Assembly: GCF_004634215.1 (NCBI RefSeq)
Contig: NZ_SMMH01000011.1
Location: 1 to 64,000 of the forward strand
DNA: 64,000 nucleotides
Reading direction: 5' to 3'
Origin: Deinococcus fonticola
GTDB lineage: Bacteria > Deinococcota > Deinococci > Deinococcales > Deinococcaceae
The notes beneath the pieces were generated by a model that ran no database searches, was not told the DNA's origin, and worked only from the letters and a program-made list of their open reading frames with translations. Position 1 is the first letter of the stretch; each line of letters opens with the position of its first letter. Both the position numbers and the translations under genes were made by a program. Below, piece after piece: positions 17,433 through 28,183 of the stretch.

Positions 17433-18449
17433 ATGAAACGTCCGCCGCGCCTTGCTCCCATTCGGTTCTGGTCCCTGCTGTTCATCCTGGTTGCCTGCGG
17501 GTGGTGGTGGGTGACGCGCACCCAGGCCGGAACCTGGTGGTGGGCTGCCGCGCTGAACGTGGTGCCGCCGCAGGTGCTGCTGCCCATTCCCCTTTTCATG
17601 GCGTGGCTGGCCGGACGCGCCAGAAAGCAGGGATGGGTGCTGCTGAATGTCCTGGCGGCAGCGGTTTTCACGGTGTCCGTGGCAGGGTTCGTTCTGCCCC
17701 GCGCCGAGCAGAAACATGCCGGCCTGCCCCTCACGCTGCTGACGCTCAACACCAATTTTGCCGGAACCGACCCGGCGCGCCTCGCGCAGGTGGCCCTGCG
17801 TGAAGGTGTGCAGGTCATCACCTTGCAAGAAGCCCTGAACCGCCAAGTCGATCCCGGCGAGTACGAGCAGCGCCTGCGCGCCGCCTTTCCCGGCTGGTCG
17901 GTCACCCGCTACGACGAACTGGTCACCATCAGCAAATTTCCCATCCTGAGCGCCAGAAGCGTCAAGTTCCCGAACTCCGCGCACGCCGTGTTCGTCACGC
18001 AGGTGCGGGCCCAGGGCCAGGTGGTCGACATCGTGAACATGCACCTCCCCGCACCGAAGCTCCTGCCGTCCGCCAGTGACCGTGCCCAGAACCGCAATGT
18101 GCAGGAACGCCTGCAACTGACGCTGGACATTCGCCGCGACTTCCAGAAAGTGGCCGGCAGCCTCATCCGCGCCGACGACCACCCCCTCATCATCGCCGGC
18201 GACCTGAACGCCCCCTCACGTGGCGGCGTGTGGTATCAGCTCCGCTCGCTGGGCCTGCGCGACGCCTTCCGCGAGTCCGGACGCGGCTTCGGCTTCACCC
18301 ACCATGCCCTCTTCGGCCATTCCCGCATCGACTACGTGTGGCTGCGCGGCGCCAAAGCCGGGCACACGCGCACCCTGCGCGACCTGCTGAGCGACCACCG
18401 CGCCGTGGTGGTGAAAATCATGCTGCCCGAAACGGAAAGTGGGGAGTAG
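17433..18449 (+). CDS. Membrane-anchored endonuclease/exonuclease/phosphatase (EEP) family protein
   Basis: A 338-residue protein with three N-terminal hydrophobic segments (about residues 10-28, 35-60 and 66-85). These are followed by an EEP domain facing outward: LTLLTLNTNFAG, VITLQEALN, VNMHLPAP, LIIAGDLNAPS, SRIDYVWLRG and LLSDHRAVVVKI supply the metal-binding Asn, Glu, His and Asp residues of the DNase I/Mg-phosphatase fold. Substrate is unknown; nucleic acid or phospholipid headgroups are both possible. The ATG at 17433 is preferred because the upstream 30 residues lack family similarity and a TACGCT hexamer lies just before. Confidence 0.8.
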   Translation: MKRPPRLAPIRFWSLLFILVACGWWWVTRTQAGTWWWAAALNVVPPQVLLPIPLFMAWLAGRARKQGWVLLNVLAAAVFTVSVAGFVLPRAEQKHAGLPLTLLTLNTNFAGTDPARLAQVALREGVQVITLQEALNRQVDPGEYEQRLRAAFPGWSVTRYDELVTISKFPILSARSVKFPNSAHAVFVTQVRAQGQVVDIVNMHLPAPKLLPSASDRAQNRNVQERLQLTLDIRRDFQKVAGSLIRADDHPLIIAGDLNAPSRGGVWYQLRSLGLRDAFRESGRGFGFTHHALFGHSRIDYVWLRGAKAGHTRTLRDLLSDHRAVVVKIMLPETESGE

Positions 18450-18469
18450 GAAGTTCAGCCGCGACGAAA

Positions 18470-18510
18470 AACACTGAGGAGCCGGAATTTCTCCCGGCCC
18501 CTCTCGTGTT
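18470..18510. terminator. Bidirectional terminator between the EEP gene and ftsZ
   Basis: A long interrupted stem (AACAC.GAGG.GCCGG pairing with CCGGC.CCTC.GTGTT) is followed by TTTTC on the plus strand and has an A-rich 5' side. It serves the convergent EEP and ftsZ genes. Confidence 0.7.
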
Positions 18511-18518
18511 TTCTGCTC

Positions 18519-19592
<1,074 letters not shown>

Positions 19593-19738
19593 CAATGTCT
19601 CCTCACAGAAGGCCTCTGTCCTGACGGCTGGTCAGGGGGCCGTTGTTTAACTTCGGATAGTGTAGCGTACCCCGGAGTTGACTTTTGCCTCGCGGCAAAT
19701 CCCCACCCCGTCTCATGAAGATGAGGAACCGGGGCCGG

Positions 19739-21168
<1,430 letters not shown>

Positions 21169-21169
<1 letters not shown>

Positions 21170-22002
21170 TACTGAACACTCACCCCCCATGGATAAACGT
21201 TGATTTTCTGATTCGGGTACATGCTGATGCTCCCAGCATACTTCAAGAGGGATTTCAGGTCGCCACTCCACACGGTTCCGGCCGCGGTTTTCACCGTCAG
21301 TCCAGATGGGGTGTAGCCGACCGATTGCACAGTGTAGCGCGAGAGGGCGTGGGCCACGAGCACCGCGTCATTCAGCCGCTCCGGCCCCCAGCCCGACACC
21401 ACCGGCAGCTTCTCAAAGCCTTTCTTCCACGGCAGCAGCCGCCCATCCTGCGCCACCAGCACCGCCTGCCCCTGACGGTTGCGCATCTGCAGGAAGGGCC
21501 GGCGTTCCGTGACCTGGAGCGAAACAGAATCCGGGAACTGGCGCGTGACCACCGCCGACTGCACCCACGGGTTTTTCAGCAGCCCCCTGGCCTGAGCGCG
21601 CCCGTAATACAGCCACCCCACGCCGCCGCGCAGGCCCGCCAGGCTTTTGACCTCGGCCTCGGTCAGCACCTGATTTCCTGTGACTGCCACCTGCCGGATG
21701 GGCAGCGCGAACCAGCTGGCCAGGCCACCGACCAGCAGCAGGGCCAGCCCCCCCGACGTCCACCACACCCACGGCCTCACACGGGACGCCGGGCGCAAGC
21801 GGGCAGGCAGGGTCGCCGCGTCCACGGGTTTCAGTTCGGCCTCCGGCACAGGCTGGCTGGCGAGTTCAGTCATCTGCTCGGCCACGTCGCTGGGTTCCAG
21901 AAACTCCGTATCGAATGGATCAGGAAAATCCTCGTCATCCAGGCCCTCGACGGGAACGTCCGCCGGTTCGGGTTTCAGAGGCCTGGCGGCGCGGCGGAAC
22001 AT
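21169..22002 (-). CDS. ftsQ: Cell division protein FtsQ/DivIB
   Basis: A 277-residue bitopic membrane protein of the divisome. The acidic cytoplasmic region of about 75 residues (DDEDFPDPFDTEFLEPSD) is followed by one transmembrane helix (VWWTSGGLALLLVGGLASWF). A POTRA domain follows (IRQVAVTGNQVLTEAEVKSL), then the FtsQ beta domain (NPWVQSAVVTRQFPDSVSLQ, ERRPFLQMRN, LLPWKKGFEKLPVVSGWG). The acidic cytoplasmic tail is unusually long. It overlaps ftsA by one base and follows murB by four bases, so the three are one operon. Confidence 0.9.
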
Positions 22003-22006
22003 GGCT

Positions 22007-22945
22007 TTACCTCGCCTCCGCCACTGGAGCCTGGGTCAGTTCCGGGCGCTCAGGCCACAGTTCATACTCCAGTTCCATGGGAACGCCCACCCTCGCACGG
22101 ATCACTTCCAGCAACGCGTGAACGTCCGCGGCCGTGGCCCCGCCGAGGTTCACGATGAAATTCGCGTGCTCGGATGCGATCATGGCGTTCCCGACGCGCG
22201 TTCCTTTCAGTCCGGCCTCGTCGATGAGTTTTCCGGCGCTGACCTTATGCCCGTCCGGGAGGGTCGGATTTTTAAACGCGCAGCCGGGCGTCTTGTTCTT
22301 CGGCTGGCCTTTGCGGGCCTGGTCGGCGGCGTCCATGTTCGCCTGCACTTCGCCGGGCGTGCTGCGCCGCAGCTTCAGGCGCACGCGGGTGACGATGTGG
22401 TTGCGGGGAATGCCGCTTTGGCGGTAGCCCCAGTTCAGGTCGTCCGGGGTGACCTGTTTCACCCCGCCGGGCGTGGCGATCTCGATGGTGTGAAGACCGC
22501 CGAACATCTCGCCGAAGCGCGTTCCGGCATTCATCCACACGCTGCCGCCCACCTGACCGGGAATGCCCACCGTACCTTCCAGATTGGACAGGCCCAGCTT
22601 CTGCAGGGCCCGCACCAGCCCCGGCAACGGAACGCCGCCCCCCACCCAGCCGGTCACGATTTCCGCGCCCTCCGAAAGCTGTGGATCGGGCTCCAGATCA
22701 CGCTCGGCGAACGGCCCGCTCAGGCGCAGGACGCGCTCCGGCACGCCACCATCGGCAATGACCAGGTTACTGCCGCCGCCCAGGATGCGGTACGGCTGCT
22801 CCATCGCCTCGGCGAGTTGCTCCTGCGTGGAGACGAACCACACTTCGGACTCGCCGCCCACGCCCAGCGTCGTATAGCGCGCGAGGGGCAAGCGCTCCAC
22901 CCGGGCTCCGGTACGGCTCAGGCCTGACACGGCCTCGGGACTCAT
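22007..22945 (-). CDS. murB: UDP-N-acetylenolpyruvoylglucosamine reductase
   Basis: A 312-residue FAD enzyme that reduces UDP-GlcNAc-enolpyruvate to UDP-MurNAc. It has the FAD-binding ILGGGSNLVIADGG, EGTVGIPGQVGGSVWMNAG, the YRQSGIP segment, and PGCAFKNP where many relatives carry Ser at the proton-donor position; here it is Cys. The MELEYELW end supplies the catalytic Glu. The ATG at 22945 is used because it forms a 4-bp ATGA overlap with the murC stop; a longer frame to 22981 would overlap murC further. It is part of the cell-wall/division cluster. Confidence 0.93.
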   Translation of the reverse strand: MSPEAVSGLSRTGARVERLPLARYTTLGVGGESEVWFVSTQEQLAEAMEQPYRILGGGSNLVIADGGVPERVLRLSGPFAERDLEPDPQLSEGAEIVTGWVGGGVPLPGLVRALQKLGLSNLEGTVGIPGQVGGSVWMNAGTRFGEMFGGLHTIEIATPGGVKQVTPDDLNWGYRQSGIPRNHIVTRVRLKLRRSTPGEVQANMDAADQARKGQPKNKTPGCAFKNPTLPDGHKVSAGKLIDEAGLKGTRVGNAMIASEHANFIVNLGGATAADVHALLEVIRARVGVPMELEYELWPERPELTQAPVAEAR

Positions 22946-24366
22946 CTGGGCACTCCGGCGAGGTCGCGCGAGACCTGCCACACGTCCCCGGCGCCCATCG
23001 TGACGATCAGGTCGCGGGGCTGGGCGGTGTCGCGCAGGTGACGCAGCATGGCCGCCCGGCCCGGGTAATAGGTGATGTCGGGGTGGCCGTTTTCCTTCAT
23101 GCGGTCGCTGATCAGCGTGGCGTGGATGCCCTCGATAGGGGCCTCGGACGCGGCGGCGATGTCGAGCAGCAGCACTTCGTCGGCCTGCATCAGCGCGTCG
23201 GCCAGTTTGGGCCAGCTTTGCTGGGTGCGCAGGTAACGGTGTGGCTGGAACACCACGCGCACGCGGCGACCCGTCTGCCGGCCGGCCTGCACGGCGGCGG
23301 CGACTTTGGTGGCGTTGTGCGCGTAATCGTCGATGATCAGCGCGCCATTGAGCTCCCCGATTTTCTGCCAGCGGCGTCCCGGCCCCCGGAAGGCCGCCAG
23401 GGCCGCGGCGCCCTGCTGGAAGTCCCCGCCGTACAGATCCACGACAGCCAGCGCCGCGAGGCCGTTCAGGACGTTATGCACGCCCGGCAGCCCCACGCGG
23501 CCTTCGCCCAGCACGCGGCCCCGATGGGACACCGTGAAGCTGGTGCCCTCCTCGTCGGGGCGCAGGTTCGTGGCGCGGTAGTCGGCATTCTCGGCCTGAC
23601 CGTAGGTGAGGGTCGCCTGGGCGTCCTGGCACAGGCTCAGCAGGCCGGGCCAGTCGGCGCAGGCCAGCACGCGGTTCGCCTGCCCCACGAAGCGAGCAAA
23701 CGCCGCGTGCTGCTCCTCGACGGTGGCCCAGTAGGTGGATTGATTGCCGCCCACGTGGTCATCCTCGGCGTTCGTGAACACGGCGGTGTCGCAGTGCAGG
23801 GCGGCGAAGTTCCTGTCGGATTCGTCCACCTCGGCCACGAACGGGCCACTGCCCACGCGGGCGTTGCTGCCGCCGAATTCCGGCACCTTGCCGCCCACGA
23901 ACGCCGACGGGTCGAGGCCCGCGCCGTGCAGGGCGACGGCAATCATGCTGGTGGTGGTGGTTTTCCCGTGTGTGCCGATGACGCCCACGCTGGGGCCACC
24001 ACGCAGCAACTCGCCCAGCAGGGCCATACGCGGGCGAATTTCAGCGCCCATCTTCCTGGCGGCCAGCAGTTCCGGGTGCGTTTTGGGCACGGCTTCGGAG
24101 GCCACGACCACGTCCACTTTGCCGAACGGCTCATCCAGGATGTGCGAGGCGTCATGATCCTGCGCCACGGGAATGCCCTCGTGGACAAGCTGGGCGGTCA
24201 GTTCGGTGAGGTGTTCGTCGCAGCCGCTGACGCGGTGGCCGCGGGCCACCAGCAGCCGGGCGAAGGCGCTCATGCCGATGCCACCGATGCCCAGCAGGTG
24301 ATAGTGCAAGGGAGGGAGGGGCAGTGAACTCGAGAAAGTGGCGGCGGAAGTCTTGGAGTCAGTCAT
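22942..24366 (-). CDS. murC: UDP-N-acetylmuramate--L-alanine ligase
   Basis: A 474-residue Mur ligase that adds L-Ala to UDP-MurNAc. Features are the HLLGIGGIGMSAFARLL Rossmann start, the ATP loop VGVIGTHGKTTTTSMIA, EVDESDRNFA, the TNAEDDHV metal-binding region, GVHNVLNGLAALAV, IDDYAHNATKV and FQPHRYLRT. It lies between murG (5 bp away) and murB (4-bp overlap). An N-terminal extension of about 20 residues rich in Ser precedes the fold. Confidence 0.95.
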   Translation of the reverse strand: MTDSKTSAATFSSSLPLPPLHYHLLGIGGIGMSAFARLLVARGHRVSGCDEHLTELTAQLVHEGIPVAQDHDASHILDEPFGKVDVVVASEAVPKTHPELLAARKMGAEIRPRMALLGELLRGGPSVGVIGTHGKTTTTSMIAVALHGAGLDPSAFVGGKVPEFGGSNARVGSGPFVAEVDESDRNFAALHCDTAVFTNAEDDHVGGNQSTYWATVEEQHAAFARFVGQANRVLACADWPGLLSLCQDAQATLTYGQAENADYRATNLRPDEEGTSFTVSHRGRVLGEGRVGLPGVHNVLNGLAALAVVDLYGGDFQQGAAALAAFRGPGRRWQKIGELNGALIIDDYAHNATKVAAAVQAGRQTGRRVRVVFQPHRYLRTQQSWPKLADALMQADEVLLLDIAAASEAPIEGIHATLISDRMKENGHPDITYYPGRAAMLRHLRDTAQPRDLIVTMGAGDVWQVSRDLAGVPR

Positions 24367-24371
24367 GGGTC

Positions 24372-25466
24372 TCAGGGGGTGGGGGAACGCAGGTGATGTT
24401 CGATCAGGTCAGCGAAGCGGGCGGCGGCACCCGGCTGGGCGCGGCGGCGGGCGGCTTCACGCATGGCGGCCAGGTTCCCCGGCTGCACACACTCTAACAC
24501 CGCCTGCCCCAGCTTCCCGGTCACATCGGCCTGCTCGACCACGCACCCGGCCCCAGCCTGCTGCACACTGACCGCGTTGTGAAACTGATGGTTCTCGGCC
24601 GATTCGGGCAGGGGCACCATGATCAGCGGCACGCCGTGAAAGGCCGCTTCCGCGAGGGTGCTGGTGCCGGCCCGCGTGATCCCCAGGTGGGCGGCTGACC
24701 ACGCAGCCACGGCGTCCACGAAGGGAGAAACGTGATACCACGGCAAATGCGCCACGCTGGGCGTGACCTGTTCGATCCAGCGCGGCCCGGTCTGGTGCAG
24801 CACCTGAACCGCCTGGCCGCCGTGCACCCCGCCGGGAAAAAGCCCTTCGAGGATGCCGGGGACGTTCTCATTCAGGAACAGGGAACCCTGCGACCCGCCC
24901 ATCACCAGCAGCGTGAGGGGGCCGTCCTGCAGGCCCAGTTGCTGCAAGGCCTGGCGGCGTTCCAGGCGGTTTTCGCGGACCGGCATCCCGACCAGCGTGG
25001 CCTTTTGCAGATCCAGCCCCCGGACTTCCTGATACGACGTGCCCACCGCTTTGGCCCGCCCTACCGCGAGTTTCTGCGTAAGGCCCAGCAGGGCGTTCTG
25101 CTCGTGAAGCACTGTCGGAATGCCCAGCGACTGCGCGGCCAGAATGCCCGGCAGGCTGGCAAACCCGCCGTACCCCACCACCGCGCCGGGCTGGCGCCCC
25201 ACCAGCACGCGGCGAGCCTGCACCACGCCCAGGGCCGCCCGCCACAGTTGACGCGGATCAGCCAGGCCCTGCCCACTGCGCGCCAGTTTCCCGGCGTCCA
25301 CACCCACGAATTCCAGGCCCTGTTCGGCCGCGACCCGTTCCTCCATGCCGCCCCGCTGACCCAGCAGCAGGGACGCGTGCCCCCGCGCCATCAGTTCCTT
25401 TGCGGTGGCGACCGCCGGGTAAATGTGTCCGCCCGTGCCGCCCGTTGCCATGACCACCAGACTCAT
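24372..25466 (-). CDS. murG: Undecaprenyldiphospho-muramoylpentapeptide N-acetylglucosaminyltransferase
   Basis: A 364-residue GT-B glycosyltransferase that makes lipid II on the inner membrane face. It has the acceptor-binding MATGGTGGHIYPAVATAKEL, VGYGGFASLPGILAAQ, TVLHEQNALLGLTQK, VMGGSQGSLFLNE, and the donor-binding ITRAGTSTLAEAAFHGVPLI, then MVPLPESAENHQFHNA. It is the first recognised gene of the murG-murC-murB-ftsQ-ftsA-ftsZ run. Usual dcw members such as mraY, murD and ftsW are not in the window. Confidence 0.95.
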   Translation of the reverse strand: MSLVVMATGGTGGHIYPAVATAKELMARGHASLLLGQRGGMEERVAAEQGLEFVGVDAGKLARSGQGLADPRQLWRAALGVVQARRVLVGRQPGAVVGYGGFASLPGILAAQSLGIPTVLHEQNALLGLTQKLAVGRAKAVGTSYQEVRGLDLQKATLVGMPVRENRLERRQALQQLGLQDGPLTLLVMGGSQGSLFLNENVPGILEGLFPGGVHGGQAVQVLHQTGPRWIEQVTPSVAHLPWYHVSPFVDAVAAWSAAHLGITRAGTSTLAEAAFHGVPLIMVPLPESAENHQFHNAVSVQQAGAGCVVEQADVTGKLGQAVLECVQPGNLAAMREAARRRAQPGAAARFADLIEHHLRSPTP

Positions 25467-25539
25467 CGGCCAGCAGTGTAGAGCTTCATGACGTGAGGAA
25501 AGGCGGGATCACCCCTGCCGCGGTGGCCCGGGCAGTTCC

Positions 25540-26643
25540 TTACCAGTCGTGCGGCACGCTGGGCGTCACGTCCTGCGGCGCGGCTGGCCCTGTGGCGTGT
25601 GCTGTGGACTGCCCTGTGACCTGGCCTGTTCCCTGGGCTGGGCGCTGAGCATCGAGGAGACGGGCCACGCTGTTGGCGAAATTGCGCGCCCAGTAGACCA
25701 GCAGGGCCAGCAGGCCGTAGAGCAGCACGCCGGTCAGGCTGAATACAGCCAGTTTCTGCATGAAGTTACCGATCAGGCGCAGGGTTTCCACGTCGGGCGG
25801 GGTAGTCGCGTCGTTTTCCAGCACCCAGCCGAGGAAGGAGGGGAAAAAGGCCAGCAGGGCCGTTCCGGCCAGCGCGTTCAGCAGGCCGAGGATGATCAGG
25901 ACAAGGGCAAAGATGAGCCAGCCGTCCAGACTGCGCGCGAAGGGCCGCACCGGGAAAGTGGTGGTATGTGTGCGGGTGACAACAGCGTCCAGCCAGCGTT
26001 TCACGGCGGCCAGGCCCAGCCAGGCGATGAGGGCGCCCGGCAGCATGCCGATCAGGGAGGCGATGACGCTGAACACGATGGGCAGCACTGTTTCAGCGGT
26101 ATCGGCCCCTGTGCCCAGGCCCGCCACACTGAAGAGCACGCCGTAGAACAGCAGGGTCAGGACGCCCGTGATGACCGGGAACCACTGCCCCAGCGTGAGC
26201 CAGCCTCGCAGCGTGCCGGCCTGCCGGGTCAAGTCGTCGGCCTGGTCGTGGGTCGGTTCCAGCGTCCAGCGCTGAACCGCGGCCACCGCTTTGCGGATCA
26301 CGTTCAGACACCAGACGTTGATGGCGCTTCCCAGAAGCGTCAGGCAAGCCGTGACCAGCCAGAACCAGCCGGGGATCTGCTGCAGGACATCCCGGAACTC
26401 CTGCTGCTCGGAAGGTGTCAGGGGCAGGCCCCAGCGCTGGGGCAGCTCAGGCAGAGCGCGTTCCAGCCAGACGCCAGCCAGCAGCCCCAGCACGGCGCCC
26501 AGGATGTTCAGCAGGATCAGGGACGTCAGTCCGCTCTGGAGACGCTGGCCGTTCACTGCTACGCCGGCGCGGGCCTGCTGCGCCTCATACGGCGTGACCG
26601 GCGAATCCACGAAACGGGCGGGCAGGGCCGGGGGCTTGATCAT
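25540..26643 (-). CDS. Polytopic membrane protein of unknown function
   Basis: A 367-residue protein starting MIKPPALPARF, with six hydrophobic segments. They lie at about residues 40-65, 105-130, 165-190, 205-235, 260-295 and 310-335, and a polar Gln/Thr/Pro-rich tail of about 35 residues follows. I do not recognise the family. The frame extends another 155 codons upstream, but that part overlaps asd and its leader on the other strand and is ignored. It precedes murG by 73 bp on the same strand and may share its transcript, which would hint at an envelope role. Confidence 0.6.
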   Translation of the reverse strand: MIKPPALPARFVDSPVTPYEAQQARAGVAVNGQRLQSGLTSLILLNILGAVLGLLAGVWLERALPELPQRWGLPLTPSEQQEFRDVLQQIPGWFWLVTACLTLLGSAINVWCLNVIRKAVAAVQRWTLEPTHDQADDLTRQAGTLRGWLTLGQWFPVITGVLTLLFYGVLFSVAGLGTGADTAETVLPIVFSVIASLIGMLPGALIAWLGLAAVKRWLDAVVTRTHTTTFPVRPFARSLDGWLIFALVLIILGLLNALAGTALLAFFPSFLGWVLENDATTPPDVETLRLIGNFMQKLAVFSLTGVLLYGLLALLVYWARNFANSVARLLDAQRPAQGTGQVTGQSTAHATGPAAPQDVTPSVPHDW

Positions 26644-26689
26644 GTCTTCATGCTGCCACGGCGGATCAGGAGTTGAGGAGGCAAATTTC

Positions 26690-26718
26690 TTGACCCCCCA
26701 CACCGCAGCCGTTACCCT
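26690..26718 (+). promoter_or_regulatory. Promoter of the asd leader: TTGACC, 17 bp, TACCCT
   Basis: TTGACC at 26690-26695 and TACCCT at 26713-26718 are spaced by 17 bp. The hexamer is followed seven bases later by the leader ATG at 26726, so the leader ORF would be translated without a 5' UTR. The stretch TACCCTGAGCGGCATGA nearly matches that before the proS leader. Confidence 0.6.
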
Positions 26719-26725
26719 GAGCGGC

Positions 26726-26758
26726 ATGATGTCCGGCATGATCACCACTCTTCGGTAG
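26726..26758 (+). CDS. Leader peptide of the asd attenuator
   Basis: A ten-codon ORF, MMSGMITTLR, followed by TAG. Three Met, one Ile and two Thr codons are end products of the aspartate pathway that asd serves, as in the thr operon leader of enterics. It begins at the predicted transcription start, and its stop codon abuts the GGGCGGT arm that can form either of two exclusive hairpins downstream. The position and codon content are read directly; translation is inferred. Confidence 0.6.
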   Translation: MMSGMITTLR

Positions 26759-26810
26759 GGCGGTGCCTGTGCTGGCAACCGCCCCGCAGGACATGCGCGG
26801 GCGGTTTTTT
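26758..26810 (+). promoter_or_regulatory. asd transcription attenuator: competing antiterminator and terminator
   Basis: GGGCGGT (26758-26764) can pair with ACCGCCC (26778-26784) as an antiterminator. The same ACCGCCC, extended to AACCGCCC, can instead pair with GGGCGGTT (26799-26806) to make a terminator followed directly by TTTTTT (26805-26810). A ribosome finishing the leader ORF would cover the first arm and favour termination. A ribosome stalled on the Met/Ile/Thr codons would leave it free. Confidence 0.65.
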
Positions 26811-26824
26811 CTGGGGAGGAGAGG

Positions 26825-27856
<1,032 letters not shown>

Positions 27857-27889
27857 GGCGGCCGTCACCGCCCAGAACCTGGGAACACC

Positions 27890-27930
27890 AGCACAGCAAG
27901 CCGGCGCTTCACGCGCCGGCTTGCTGTGCT
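27890..27930. terminator. 18-bp perfect inverted repeat between asd and the proS promoter
   Basis: AGCACAGCAAGCCGGCGC and its exact complement flank a five-base loop (TTCAC). There is no T run directly after it. It probably ends asd transcription and insulates the proS promoter that starts five bases later. Confidence 0.6.
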
Positions 27931-27934
27931 GCAC

Positions 27935-27964
27935 TTGACCGACCTCCCATTTCTCCCCTACCCT
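27935..27964 (+). promoter_or_regulatory. Promoter of the proS leader: TTGACC, 18 bp, TACCCT
   Basis: TTGACC at 27935-27940 and TACCCT at 27959-27964 are followed seven bases later by ATG at 27972. The core TACCCTGATCGGCATGA differs by one base from that of the asd leader, suggesting a shared leaderless architecture. Confidence 0.6.
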
Positions 27965-27971
27965 GATCGGC

Positions 27972-28049
27972 ATGAGCGAGCAGATGACCCCCATGCAAGA
28001 GCGCATCGGTGCGGGCCTGCCCGTGCTCCCGCCACCCGCTGGGGTATAA
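27972..28049 (+). CDS. Proline-rich leader peptide upstream of proS
   Basis: A 25-codon ORF starting MSEQMTPMQERIG and ending LPVLPPPAGV. It has five Pro codons, including three in a row, and precedes the prolyl-tRNA synthetase gene. It starts at the predicted transcription start. It does not resemble any protein family I know. Proline codons in front of the enzyme that charges tRNA-Pro point to a ribosome-stalling sensor; translation is inferred. Confidence 0.5.
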   Translation: MSEQMTPMQERIGAGLPVLPPPAGV

Positions 28050-28103
28050 GTCGCTTTTTTGACTGTCGTGGCGTCGAGTCGACCTCCGCCACAAACCGTT
28101 TTT
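28030..28103 (+). promoter_or_regulatory. Alternative hairpins in the proS leader
   Basis: CGCCAC occurs within the Pro codons (28030-28035) and again at 28087-28092. Both can pair with GTGGCG (28068-28073). The second pairing, helped by GAG/CTC inside, gives a hairpin followed after six bases by TTTTT, a weak terminator. A CCTCC at 28083-28087 region could also pair with the proS ribosome-binding GGAGG. The sign of regulation cannot be settled by inspection. Confidence 0.4.
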
Positions 28104-28183
28104 CAAGCATTTTTGTGATGCGTTGACGCCGGGGCACTGTTGCGCTGTCGGCCGTCGGCCATCCGCCTTCCTGGAGGGAAGTC

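Noticed and set aside
27950..28183. A T-box element in the proS leader
   Set aside because: No T-box AGGGTGGnACCGCG sequence and no strong terminator/antiterminator of T-box form were found. The Pro-rich ORF is the better explanation.
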